From contig JBDVKF010000075.1 in assembly GCA_039960995.1 (NCBI GenBank), forward strand, positions 1-64,000: DNA of 64,000 nt, in the 5' to 3' direction. The DNA comes from JABSSA01 sp039960995 (GTDB lineage Bacteria; Pseudomonadota; Alphaproteobacteria; Rhodobacterales; Rhodobacteraceae). The notes below the pieces were generated by a model. That model saw nothing but the letters and a program-made list of their open reading frames with translations, was not told the DNA's origin and did no database searches. Shown piece by piece: positions 16,018-24,303 of this stretch; the stretch's first letter is position 1, and every line of letters starts with the position of its first letter. A program made the position numbers and the translations under genes.

Positions 16018-17280
16018 ATGCGCAGAGTCGTTGTGACTGGTCTGGGGCTCGTTACGCCTTTGGCCGACGGGGTAGAGGCAAGCTGGGACCGTATATTGGA
16101 CGGACAGTCTGGTGCGGGGCCCATTGAGCAATTTGATACAGACGGTTTGACCACGACCTATGCCTGCGAAGTGCCGCGTGGCGATGGTTCGGATGGGTCA
16201 TTCCATGCGGATACGTATCTTTCGCCAAAAGAACAGCGCAAGATCGATACGTTTATGATGTTCGGGATCGCAGCCGCAGAACAAGCGGTGCAGGATTCTG
16301 GTTGGATGCCGGACGACAAGGAAAGCCTTGAGCGCACCGGCGTGTTGATCGGATCCGGCATCGGCGGTTTGAATTCGATCGCCAACACGACAATGCTGAT
16401 GGAAGAAAAGGGCCCGCGCCGCGTGAGTCCGTTCTTTGTGCCGGGCGCTTTGATCAATCTGATTTCGGGGCAAGTGTCGATCCGGTATGGGTTCCGTGGC
16501 CCGAATCATTCTGTGGTGACGGCCTGTTCCACGGGGGCACATGCCATTGGTGACGCGTCCCGTCTTATTCAACATGGCGATGCGGATGTCATGGTTGCTG
16601 GCGGCGCAGAGGCGGCGATCTGTAAAATTGGGATTGCTGGCTTTAATGCGTGTAAAGCGCTGTCCACAAAACGTGCGGATGACCCAAAATCAGCCAGCCG
16701 TCCTTATGATGAAGACCGCGACGGGTTTGTCATGGGCGAAGGGGCAGGGATCGTTATTCTGGAAGAATACGAACATGCCAAAGCACGCGGTGCAAAGATT
16801 TACGCCGAAGTCAGTGGCTATGGATTGTCTGGCGACGCTTATCACATCACGGCGCCATCTGAGGATGGAGACGGGGCGGAGCGTTCGATGCGGGCCGCAT
16901 TGCGCAATGCCGGCCTAGAGCCGTCGGATATCGATTACATCAATGCACATGGGACATCGACCATGGCGGATACAATCGAGTTGGGCGCTGTCGAACGGAT
17001 GCTGGGCGAGCATGCAAGCAAAGTGACAATGTCATCGACCAAGTCATCGACGGGGCACTTGCTGGGTGCTGCGGGCGCGATTGAGGCGATTTTCTCGATC
17101 TTGGCCATTCGGGATCAGGTGTGCCCGCCGACGATCAATCTTGAAAACCCGGCGGTTGAAACGGCTTTGGATCTGGCCCCCAATGCGAAACGGGAACGCC
17201 CGGTCAGTGTGGCATTGTCCAATTCGTTTGGATTTGGCGGCACGAATGCCAGTGTCATTTTCAGTAAGGTCGACAGCTGA
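16018..17280 (+). CDS. fabF: Beta-ketoacyl-ACP synthase II
   Basis: FabF condenses malonyl-ACP with acyl-ACP. The 420-residue product has the complete triad: Cys170 in TACSTGA, His311 in NAHGTST and His347 in STGHLLGAAG, with Lys342 in SSTKSS. The start MRRVVVTGLGLVTPL matches the family, and AAAGGGGCAATGTC precedes ATG 16018. Its stop TGA shares one base with the mltG start (TGATG), so the two are translationally coupled. Confidence 0.98.
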   Translation: MRRVVVTGLGLVTPLADGVEASWDRILDGQSGAGPIEQFDTDGLTTTYACEVPRGDGSDGSFHADTYLSPKEQRKIDTFMMFGIAAAEQAVQDSGWMPDDKESLERTGVLIGSGIGGLNSIANTTMLMEEKGPRRVSPFFVPGALINLISGQVSIRYGFRGPNHSVVTACSTGAHAIGDASRLIQHGDADVMVAGGAEAAICKIGIAGFNACKALSTKRADDPKSASRPYDEDRDGFVMGEGAGIVILEEYEHAKARGAKIYAEVSGYGLSGDAYHITAPSEDGDGAERSMRAALRNAGLEPSDIDYINAHGTSTMADTIELGAVERMLGEHASKVTMSSTKSSTGHLLGAAGAIEAIFSILAIRDQVCPPTINLENPAVETALDLAPNAKRERPVSVALSNSFGFGGTNASVIFSKVDS

Positions 17281-18440
17281 TGTGGCGCGCTATTGCTTCC
17301 AATGCGGTCACATTGTTCGCGGTGATTCTGTTCCTCGTGGGCGGGATCATTGTATGGGGGCGTGGCGAATTTCAGGAGCCGGGGCCGTTGGCGCAGGCGA
17401 TTTGTCTTAAGGTCGATTCTGGATCAAATTTTGCCAGGGTCAGTAACGAGCTTGAAGAAGAAGGTGCCATTACAAGCGGTGCTATTTTCCGGATGGGCGC
17501 GGATTATTCGGAAAAGAGCCAGCTTTTGAAGGCAGGTTCTTTTTTGATTACGCCCAAAAGCTCGATGTCAGAGATCGTTGATGCGGTCACCAAAGGTGGC
17601 GCGAGCACATGCGGGACCGAGGTTGTGTACCGGGTGGGCATCGCCCGGGTTCAGGCGCAGGTGCGCGAATTGGATCCACAGACCAATGATTTTGTCGAAA
17701 AAGCCGAGTTCGTGATCGGTGATGAAGCGGTCCCTGAGGTCTATACAGAGGTCAAAGAGTCAGCGGACACGCGGTATCGTGTTACGTTTGCTGAAGGGGT
17801 CACCAGCTGGCAGATCGTGTCTGCATTGAACGCTTTGGATGTTTTGAGTGAAGACATCACAGATATTCCGCCGGAAGGCGCATTGGCACCCGACAGTTAC
17901 GAGGTGCGCAAAGGACAGTCGCGCGCGGATATTCTTGTCCAAATGCAGGAGGCTCAGGAAGAGCTTGTCGCCGCAGCATGGGCGGCACGGGATCCATCGG
18001 TTCCGTTGAACAGCCCGGAAGAGTTGATCACCTTGGCATCGATCATCGAAAAAGAAACGGGCGTCGCGTCAGAACGTCCAACTGTGTCGAGTGTGTTTAT
18101 CAATCGTCTGAACCAAGGCATGCGTCTGCAAACAGATCCAACGGTCATTTATGGTATTACACGTGGCAGGGGTGTGTTGGGGCGCGGGTTGCGCAGCAGC
18201 GAGTTGCGTGCGGAAACGCCGTGGAACACTTACGTCATCGAAGGTCTCCCACCGACACCAATTGCCAATCCGGGACGCGAAAGCTTGATGGCGGCGGGGC
18301 AACCGGACGGTTCGGAGTTCATATTCTTTGTTGCGGATGGGACGGGTGGTCACGCGTTTGCGACAACGCTGGATGAGCACAACACCAATGTTGCCCGCTG
18401 GCGTGAGATCGAAGCTGAGCGCGCCAATTCCAACAATTGA
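17280..18440 (+). CDS. mltG: Endolytic peptidoglycan transglycosylase MltG (YceG-like)
   Basis: An inner-membrane lytic transglycosylase that cuts nascent glycan strands and sets their length. The 386-residue product has one N-terminal membrane helix (VTLFAVILFLVGGIIVW), a LysM-like segment, and a catalytic YceG domain with the essential Glu in ASIIEKETG, followed by NRLNQGMRLQTDPTVIYG, PWNTYVIEGLPPTPI and the C-terminal GGHAFATTLDEHN. It overlaps fabF by one base, a frequent pairing in Proteobacteria. Confidence 0.96.
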   Translation: MWRAIASNAVTLFAVILFLVGGIIVWGRGEFQEPGPLAQAICLKVDSGSNFARVSNELEEEGAITSGAIFRMGADYSEKSQLLKAGSFLITPKSSMSEIVDAVTKGGASTCGTEVVYRVGIARVQAQVRELDPQTNDFVEKAEFVIGDEAVPEVYTEVKESADTRYRVTFAEGVTSWQIVSALNALDVLSEDITDIPPEGALAPDSYEVRKGQSRADILVQMQEAQEELVAAAWAARDPSVPLNSPEELITLASIIEKETGVASERPTVSSVFINRLNQGMRLQTDPTVIYGITRGRGVLGRGLRSSELRAETPWNTYVIEGLPPTPIANPGRESLMAAGQPDGSEFIFFVADGTGGHAFATTLDEHNTNVARWREIEAERANSNN

Positions 18441-18553
18441 GCTTGAGAGTTATTCTTTTGGCCGCGAACACTTAGCCGTTTTGCGGTGGGAATTGGGGGC
18501 TTGAGGTAAGACATTTAAAATCCAGTTGATGGTTGTGACATTTGCTGTTTTTG

Positions 18554-18568
18554 TTAACCGAAAATTAA
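18554..18568 (+). promoter_or_regulatory. CtrA-type binding site TTAA-N7-TTAA
   Basis: TTAA at 18554-18557 and TTAA(C) at 18565-18568 are exactly 7 bases apart, the consensus for the cell-cycle regulator CtrA, which activates GTA expression (directly or through other regulators) in Rhodobacterales. It lies 228 bases before the first GTA gene and about 66 bases upstream of the predicted -35. Confidence 0.6.
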
Positions 18569-18633
18569 CCTAACATTATGATATTTGTTAAATATACCGT
18601 ACGGTGGGTCGGAATGGGCGTTCGCGAATTTCC

Positions 18634-18669
18634 TTGACTTTGCGAACGGTCACAAGTATACATTGTGAC
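18634..18669 (+). promoter_or_regulatory. Predicted GTA promoter with overlapping dyad operator
   Basis: TTGACT (18634-18639) and TATACA (18657-18662) are 17 bases apart, a near-consensus sigma-70 promoter. The -10 is covered by a perfect inverted repeat: GTCACAA (18649-18655) and TTGTGAC (18663-18669) around a 7-base spacer. A protein bound there would block the polymerase. Confidence 0.55.
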
Positions 18670-18688
18670 AAGCTGGAAGAAGTGGGTA

Positions 18689-18728
18689 AGCGGCCCCGAG
18701 GGAAACCTTGGAGGTCGCTTTTCCTTTT
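18689..18728 (+). terminator. Terminator-like leader hairpin before the first GTA gene
   Basis: A 13-bp stem, 18689-18701 with 18706-18719 (one bulged A at 18712, G-U pairs allowed), closes a GAAA tetraloop and runs into TTTTCCTTTT. It begins about 20 bases after the predicted transcription start and ends 54 bases before the gene, so it may act as an attenuator. Confidence 0.6.
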
Positions 18729-18781
18729 CGGGCTCGTGCGGAGGGGCTGAGTAAGCAACGCATGAGAGGTAGCGAGACAGA

Positions 18782-19126
18782 ATGACTTTGTTGACCCCGG
18801 ACGCACAGGCGGAACGGTCTGAGAAGCTGCTGGAAAGTATCCAGTCGCAATTGGAACATTTGCGCCAAAAACTCGAGCGCCACACAGAGGGTGCCGAGAC
18901 CGGGGGGAAGTTCGATGAAACCGGGACCAAACGGGCCTTCACGGAAGTGAGTGGGCTTGTTTCGTCCTGTCTAAAACTGGAGGCGACACTTGCTGAGTGC
19001 CGACGAAAACAATCTGAAATTGCCAGAGGTGGATACGCCTTCGATCTCAGAGAAGCCCGATCTGAGGTCGGGTGCGCGCTTAATCGCCTCCGCGCCTGTT
19101 GTAATACAGGAGCAGTTTCTGAATGA
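18782..19126 (+). CDS. GTA small terminase-like protein (gp1 position)
   Basis: A 114-residue charged protein. Residues 10-40 look like a coiled coil (AERSEKLLESIQSQLEHLRQKL). It occupies the place of orfg1 of the Rhodobacter GTA, the short gene directly before the large terminase, whose product acts as the DNA-recognising small terminase subunit. The assignment relies on size, position and coiled coil. It overlaps the terL frame by 137 bases if the TTG start of terL is used. GAGAGGT lies 12 bases before the ATG, a slightly long spacing. Confidence 0.65.
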   Translation: MTLLTPDAQAERSEKLLESIQSQLEHLRQKLERHTEGAETGGKFDETGTKRAFTEVSGLVSSCLKLEATLAECRRKQSEIARGGYAFDLREARSEVGCALNRLRACCNTGAVSE

Positions 19127-20405
19127 ACTTAGTGAGGGCGCCGTTGGCGCCCTTCTTTATCTCTTTGAGTTTTGGGCCTTGCCCCATCAATTGCCGCCCG
19201 AGGGAGATTGGCGCAATTGGGTGATTATGGGGGGCAGAGGGGCCGGTAAGACGCGGGCTGGTGCAGAATGGGTGCGCGATCAGGTTGAGGGCGCGAAACC
19301 CTTCGACGCTGGTATGTGCAAGCGTATCGCATTGGTGGGCGAGACCTATGATCAGGTCCGCGAAGTTATGGTGTTTGGCGAAAGCGGGATTTTGACCTGT
19401 TCACCACCGGATCGGCGACCAGAATGGAATGCGACGCGCAAACGTCTGGTTTGGCCAAATGGCGCTGAGGCAGTGGCCTACAGCGCGTCTGATCCGGAAG
19501 GATTACGAGGACCGCAATTTGATGGCGCGTGGGTTGACGAGCTGGCGAAGTGGAAGAAGGCGCAAGAAACCTGGGATATGTTGCAGTTTGCCCTGCGATT
19601 GGGAGACGCGCCCCGGGTTTGCGTGACCACGACGCCCCGTAACGTGGATGTCTTGAAAACTCTGCTTGAGCAAGACTCCTGTGTGATGACCCACGCGCCG
19701 ACAGAAGCGAACCGGGCCAATTTGGCGTCGAGCTTTCTGAAAGAGGTCAGGGCGCGCTATGCCGGGACACGGTTGGGGCGTCAGGAATTGGACGGCGTTT
19801 TACTGCGGGATGTGGATGGCGCGTTGTGGAATTCGGCGATGTTGGAAACGGTGCGGGTGCGGGAAATTCCCGATTTGGATCGCATCGTTGTTGCGGTTGA
19901 TCCGGCCACGACGTCGTCCTCGAGCGCGGATGAATGTGGGATCGTTGTTGCAGGCGCTGTCACAGAAGGGCCGCCAGAGGACTGGTGCGCCTTTGTGTTG
20001 GCGGATCGCACGGTTAAAGGAGCAAGCCCGGCTGAATGGGCCCGCGCAGCCGTCGCCGCGATGGAAGAGTTTGAAGCAGACCGTTTGGTGGCCGAGGTTA
20101 ACCAAGGTGGAGAAATGGTGCGTCAGGTGATCCGCGCGGTCGATGCGATGGTGCCGTTTACGTCGGTTCATGCCAGCCGCGGCAAAGTCGTGCGGGCAGA
20201 ACCGGTGGCGGCTTTGTATGAACAGGGGCGTGTCAGGCATGGTTTGGCGTTGGATGATCTGGAAGACCAGATGGTGAAAATGACCCGGCATGGATTTGCG
20301 GGGCAGGGATCACCCGACCGGGTGGACGCGTTGGTTTGGGCATTGCACGAACTGATGATCAAACCCCAACAGGATGCACGTCGTCCGGGAGTGAGGCGAT
20401 TGTAA
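18990..20405 (+). CDS. GTA large terminase (ATPase and nuclease)
   Basis: The DNA-packaging motor of the GTA, corresponding to g2. The 471-residue product has Walker A GGRGAGKT at 81-88, Walker B-like FDGAWVDELAKW, the coupling motif TTPRN, and a nuclease domain with VVAVDPATTSSS, LVAEVNQGGEMV and DRVDALVWALHEL. All key acidic residues appear intact and no frameshift is seen. The frame opens with TTG 18990 after GGAGGCGACAC, inside gp1; no in-frame ATG lies before the conserved region, so TTG is the best guess. Confidence 0.9.
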   Translation: MLSADENNLKLPEVDTPSISEKPDLRSGARLIASAPVVIQEQFLNELSEGAVGALLYLFEFWALPHQLPPEGDWRNWVIMGGRGAGKTRAGAEWVRDQVEGAKPFDAGMCKRIALVGETYDQVREVMVFGESGILTCSPPDRRPEWNATRKRLVWPNGAEAVAYSASDPEGLRGPQFDGAWVDELAKWKKAQETWDMLQFALRLGDAPRVCVTTTPRNVDVLKTLLEQDSCVMTHAPTEANRANLASSFLKEVRARYAGTRLGRQELDGVLLRDVDGALWNSAMLETVRVREIPDLDRIVVAVDPATTSSSSADECGIVVAGAVTEGPPEDWCAFVLADRTVKGASPAEWARAAVAAMEEFEADRLVAEVNQGGEMVRQVIRAVDAMVPFTSVHASRGKVVRAEPVAALYEQGRVRHGLALDDLEDQMVKMTRHGFAGQGSPDRVDALVWALHELMIKPQQDARRPGVRRL

Positions 20406-20551
20406 CCCCCAGCGGGTCAAATCGCGAATTTGGAATGAAACGAAATTAATGGGCCTTTGTGGTCCGATCAGATGTTTGGCGCGGTCCTTGATGGGGCGGC
20501 GCCTTTTTTGTGGGCGGGCGGCGATGCCCCTTAGGCAGCAGGAGAGCCGAA

Positions 20552-21727
20552 ATGGTGTTTGAATTTCTCAAGCGACGGGACGAGGCACCGGAGCAAAAGG
20601 CCTCGGCGACGGGGCCGGTTATGGCTTGGGCGTCAAATGGGCGCGTGGCTTGGAGCCCCAGAGACACAGTGTCTTTGACCAAGTCGGGCTTTTTGAGCAA
20701 TCCGGTTGGGTTTCGCTGTATCAAGTTGATTGCAGAAGCCGCCGCCGCGTTGCCGTTGGTTTTGCAAACTGAACAGGAACGATTTGCAAAGCATCCGGTG
20801 TTGGATCTGATCAAGCGGCCCAATCCGGGTCAGGGGCGCGCTGAACTGCTGGAGGCGTTGTATGCGCAGATGCTGTTAAGCGGGAATGCCTATGTCGAGG
20901 CCGTGGCGGGCGAAGCGGGCATTCCACTTGAGCTGCACGTGTTGCGGTCTGACAGAATGAGCGTTGTTCCCGGTGCGGATGGGTGGCCAATTGCGTATGA
21001 ATACAGCGTAGGGTCGCGTAAGCATCGGTTTGACGCGAGCGGTGTCCCAAGCCCGATTTGCCACCTAAAAGCGTTTCACCCGCAAGACGACCATTACGGG
21101 CTGTCCCCTTTGAAAGCAGCCGCTATGGCGTTGGATGTGCATAATTCGGCAAGCCGGTGGTCCAAAGCGCTTTTGGATAATGCGGCACGCCCGTCAGGTG
21201 CGATCGTGTACCGCGGTACAGATGGTGCGGGCACGCTAAGCTCGGATCAATACGAACGGGTCGTCCATGAGATGGAGGCTAACTATTCCGGAGCGCGTAA
21301 TGCCGGTCGTCCCATGTTGTTGGAAGGGGGATTGGATTGGAAACCTATGGGGTTTTCGCCCTCTGACATGGAATTCCAAAAGACCAAGGAATCTGCGGCG
21401 CGTGAAATTGCCTTGGCCTTTGGTGTTCCGCCTATGTTGCTGGGCATCCAAGGGGATGCGACCTATGCCAATTACCAAGAAGCGAACCGCGCTTTTTATC
21501 GTCTAACGGTTTTGCCGCTAGCGCAGCGTGTATCAGCGACCTTGGCGGATTGGCTTGGGTTGTTCGTCTCTGAAAACGTCGACCTGACGCCGGATCTGGA
21601 TCAGGTGCCGGCCTTATCCGCTGAGCGAGATGCGCAATGGACGCGGGCGGCGGCGGCGGATTTCCTGAGTGACGGGGAAAAGCGCCGTTTGCTGAGTTTG
21701 CCTGCAATGGAGCAGCGCAATGAGTGA
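20552..21727 (+). CDS. GTA portal protein
   Basis: HK97-type portal (g3 of the GTA cluster), the dodecameric ring through which DNA enters the head. From ATG 20552 (SD GGAGAGCCGAA) the product has 391 residues: an N-terminal MVFEFLKRRDEAPEQK, the portal core (GFRCIKLIAEAAAALPL, LLSGNAYVEAVAGEAG, FHPQDDHYGLSPLKAAA), and the conserved VPPMLLGIQGDATYANYQEANRAF shared by HK97 portals. It overlaps g3.5 by 8 bases. The gene looks intact. Confidence 0.93.
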   Translation: MVFEFLKRRDEAPEQKASATGPVMAWASNGRVAWSPRDTVSLTKSGFLSNPVGFRCIKLIAEAAAALPLVLQTEQERFAKHPVLDLIKRPNPGQGRAELLEALYAQMLLSGNAYVEAVAGEAGIPLELHVLRSDRMSVVPGADGWPIAYEYSVGSRKHRFDASGVPSPICHLKAFHPQDDHYGLSPLKAAAMALDVHNSASRWSKALLDNAARPSGAIVYRGTDGAGTLSSDQYERVVHEMEANYSGARNAGRPMLLEGGLDWKPMGFSPSDMEFQKTKESAAREIALAFGVPPMLLGIQGDATYANYQEANRAFYRLTVLPLAQRVSATLADWLGLFVSENVDLTPDLDQVPALSAERDAQWTRAAAADFLSDGEKRRLLSLPAMEQRNE

Positions 21728-21944
21728 TCCCACGCTTTATGAGCGGTTTGAATGTGCGCCAGGGCTGAAGCTGAAGGCGCATGAACGTGTCAGCCAGATT
21801 CAGTTCGACAACATCGAAGCACGTTTGGATCGATTGGAAGAACTGCTGCAGCGTTTGGAAAAACGAATGTGGTTGGCTGTCTACGGTGTTGTTGCCGTGG
21901 TTCTTGCACAGGCGTTCCAGTCGATCATTGTTGCTGTTCCATGA
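21720..21944 (+). CDS. GTA g3.5 head-formation protein
   Basis: A 74-residue protein with a coiled coil (HERVSQIQFDNIEARLDRLEELL) followed by a C-terminal membrane-like helix (MWLAVYGVVAVVLAQAF). Position between portal and prohead protease and this layout match g3.5 of the Rhodobacter GTA. It overlaps the portal stop by 8 bases and lies 23 bases before the next gene, so it is co-translated with its neighbours. Confidence 0.75.
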   Translation: MSDPTLYERFECAPGLKLKAHERVSQIQFDNIEARLDRLEELLQRLEKRMWLAVYGVVAVVLAQAFQSIIVAVP

Positions 21945-21967
21945 GCTATCTTTCAAAGGAGAATATC

Positions 21968-23866
21968 ATGCACGCAGACAGTGGTCTGGAGACCAAATTT
22001 GTGACCTTCGGAGAGACCTTGGAGCTGGTGGATGGGGCCGCCATTGAAGGCTATGCCAGCCTATTCGGGTCGACGGATCAGGGCGGCGATGTTGTCGCCA
22101 AGGGGGCGTATAAGGCATGCCTTGATCGGATAGCGATTGAGAAGCGGTCCATCAAGATGCTGTGGCAGCATGATCCGGCCCAGCCCATCGGGATTTGGGA
22201 CGAGGTGCGAGAAGACGACACTGGCCTTTGGGTCAAGGGACGCATTCTGACGGGTGTCAGTAAGGGGCGTGAGGCTGTCGAATTGATTGAGGCGGGCGCG
22301 ATTGATGGATTGTCGATTGGATATGCGATTAACAACGTTTCTGATGCACGCAGTGCGTTACAACCGTTGATGTTGCGGTACGGTTTTGACGCGATTGAGC
22401 GCGATGGCCTTCTTGTTTTCAAAACCCGAAGTGGCAATCAACCTCAAACTATCCTTGTCGAAGGCATGGCGGACAGCGAGGAATTAAACGGAATGCATGA
22501 ACAAGACCGAGAAGCTGAAGCGGAATTGGCCGGGCGTATTCGATTGCGATTTGTGGAATCTGACGGAGATTTTGAGACTGGTTCTGAAGAAGCGATTTTG
22601 CCCGATGAAGAAACACATGCAGTGTCCGCCACGGATTTATCCTTGTCCATGACGCGGGGCGAAGCGCGTCAAGTCTCGGAGCGGTGGTTGGTTGAATCGC
22701 GTACAGCGCGGGAAACAGTGCGGTTTGCATTGCCCCCGTCGCAGTTGAGCATTGGGGCAGGCGATGTCGTTAGCATTGAGGATGATCAATCGAAAGATGC
22801 AAACTTGTTTCGCGTGGATCGTTTGGAACATGGCGACATGCAGATTATAGACGCTGTACGCATTGATCCCGAAGTGTATCAGCCTTCCGACTTGCCAGAC
22901 GAATTAGTCCGCGTACGTGGCTTTGTTGCGCCGGTTCAGCTGACGTCACTGTTCTTGGATTTACCGCTTTTAAGTGGGGACGAAGTTCCGCATGCCCCTC
23001 ATGTCGCGGTGACTTCGGCGCAATGGCCTGGCAGTACGGCGCTATATCAATCTGATAGTGGTACGAATTTTACTTTGAATTCGGTAATAGCAGCTCGGTC
23101 TGTTATTGGTGTGACACAGAACGCCCTAAACCCCAGTGCGCCCGGACTTATGGATCGTGGTCCATCCTTAGAGGTGGAATTGGTGTCAGGCGCGCTGTCG
23201 TCGATTCCTGATGCGTCCTTGTTAAGCGGTGGGAACCTTGCAGTGGTGGGGGACGGAACACCGGGAAATTGGGAAGTGATCCAGTTCAGAGATGCGGAAC
23301 TGATCGCACCAAACCGGTATTTGTTAAACAATCGTTTGAGGGGACAATTGGGAACGGACGCTTTGGGTGCGGACGCATGGCCAAGTGGATCTTGGTTCGT
23401 GTTGTTAAATGGATTGCCTCAACAAATCGATTTGCCGAGCAGCCTAAGACGGATTGCGCAAACCTACCGCATTGGACCGGGGCAACTCACTTATGATGAT
23501 CCTTCTTTCACTGAAAAAACTCATGCATTTGATGGAAATGGCTTACGCCCGTATTCGCCGGTGCATTTGAAAGCATGGCCTCTTGAGGGGGGATATCAAG
23601 CAAGTTGGATTAGACGCAGTCGCTTTGACGGGGACAGTTGGGATCTAATGGAGATACCGCTTGGAGAAGAAACAGAAATGTATCAAGTCCAAGTCCATAA
23701 ATCTGGAGCGGTCGTGCGGGAGGAAATTGTCGACAGCCCGACGTGGACATATGATGCGTCTGCATTGGCAGAAGACGGCATATCCGCGCCATTCGATATT
23801 GTTGTTGCTCAGGTGTCCGCCAGATTTGGGCCGGGATTGTCAAATCGGATGCAAGTTCAGGTTTGA
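21968..23866 (+). CDS. Chimeric ORF: GTA prohead protease N-part joined to C-terminal part of GTA gp15-like tail protein
   Basis: From ATG 21968 (perfect SD AAAGGAGAATATC) 632 residues. Residues 1-121 are an HK97-type prohead protease (g4): EGYASLFGSTDQGGDVV, the catalytic-His region KMLWQHDPAQPIGIWDEV and the catalytic Ser in DGLSIGYAI. Directly after that, residues 122-632 switch to the C-terminal half of the large GTA tail or host-specificity protein (g15; Phage-tail_3 type): LMLRYGFDAIERDGLLVFK, NRLRGQLGTDA and the terminal RFGPGLSNRMQVQV. The usual protease C-terminus (WEVSLVTFP type) and everything encoded by g5 to g14 is absent. The frame is open across the junction near 22330. Probable product of a large in-frame deletion; function doubtful. 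Confidence 0.85.
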   Translation: MHADSGLETKFVTFGETLELVDGAAIEGYASLFGSTDQGGDVVAKGAYKACLDRIAIEKRSIKMLWQHDPAQPIGIWDEVREDDTGLWVKGRILTGVSKGREAVELIEAGAIDGLSIGYAINNVSDARSALQPLMLRYGFDAIERDGLLVFKTRSGNQPQTILVEGMADSEELNGMHEQDREAEAELAGRIRLRFVESDGDFETGSEEAILPDEETHAVSATDLSLSMTRGEARQVSERWLVESRTARETVRFALPPSQLSIGAGDVVSIEDDQSKDANLFRVDRLEHGDMQIIDAVRIDPEVYQPSDLPDELVRVRGFVAPVQLTSLFLDLPLLSGDEVPHAPHVAVTSAQWPGSTALYQSDSGTNFTLNSVIAARSVIGVTQNALNPSAPGLMDRGPSLEVELVSGALSSIPDASLLSGGNLAVVGDGTPGNWEVIQFRDAELIAPNRYLLNNRLRGQLGTDALGADAWPSGSWFVLLNGLPQQIDLPSSLRRIAQTYRIGPGQLTYDDPSFTEKTHAFDGNGLRPYSPVHLKAWPLEGGYQASWIRRSRFDGDSWDLMEIPLGEETEMYQVQVHKSGAVVREEIVDSPTWTYDASALAEDGISAPFDIVVAQVSARFGPGLSNRMQVQV

Positions 23867-23880
23867 TGTTGAGGCATAGG

Positions 23881-24237
23881 CTAACCAGATGCACAGCAGA
23901 CACATTTGGTTGCGGCAAGATCTAATTCCAGTCGCTTGACTGGAATGTCTTCGCCGCAATCATCACAATATCCGAATTCATCGTCTTCTATTCTTTGTAA
24001 TGCATCTTTCAAACGACTTAGTTCTATTGTTCTGCGGCCCTGTTGAGCATTTGACATTGCTTGGTTCAGCAGCGCGTCTTGGTGGCTGAGACGACCAATT
24101 GCTTGTTGATCCAATGCGACGGTGTCAGTCCCTGACTGACCACGATCCAAATCTTCGACCAGTTCATCCAAACGATCCTTGATGCGCGCACGAAAACGTG
24201 TTCGTTCTGATTCATTCATTTTTGTAATCTGTCTCAT
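23881..24237 (-). CDS. DksA/TraR-type C4 zinc-finger protein
   Basis: A 118-residue protein with a helical, coiled-coil N-terminal part (ERTRFRARIKDRLDELVEDL) and a C-terminal zinc finger with cysteines in CDDCGEDIP and CVCC. This is the DksA/TraR layout; full-length DksA modulates RNA polymerase with ppGpp. At the tip of the coiled coil DksA needs two Asp; I cannot place them surely in this short version, so it may be a DksA-like relative. It converges on the GTA fusion with 14 bases between stops. Starts at 24237 or 24219 are possible; neither has a good SD. Confidence 0.8.
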   Translation of the reverse strand: MRQITKMNESERTRFRARIKDRLDELVEDLDRGQSGTDTVALDQQAIGRLSHQDALLNQAMSNAQQGRRTIELSRLKDALQRIEDDEFGYCDDCGEDIPVKRLELDLAATKCVCCASG

Positions 24238-24303
24238 CAAGGGTTTGCGTTTGTGAAATAGTGCCTAAATGAGGTACCCAAGCGCAAGAAAAGGATACGC
24301 ATC

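Larger units (their letters stand above)
18441..18781 (+). other. Regulatory region of the GTA remnant
   Basis: A 341-base gap between mltG and the first GTA gene. It contains, in order, a CtrA-type box (18554-18568), a 10-bp palindrome ACCGTACGGT (18596-18605), a strong promoter with an overlapping inverted repeat (18634-18669), and a terminator-like leader hairpin (18689-18728). No gene is seen in it. Confidence 0.75.

Noticed and set aside
18689..18728. Hairpin as ordinary terminator of mltG
   Set aside because: It lies 250 bases after the mltG stop and downstream of a much better promoter, so a leader role is more likely.
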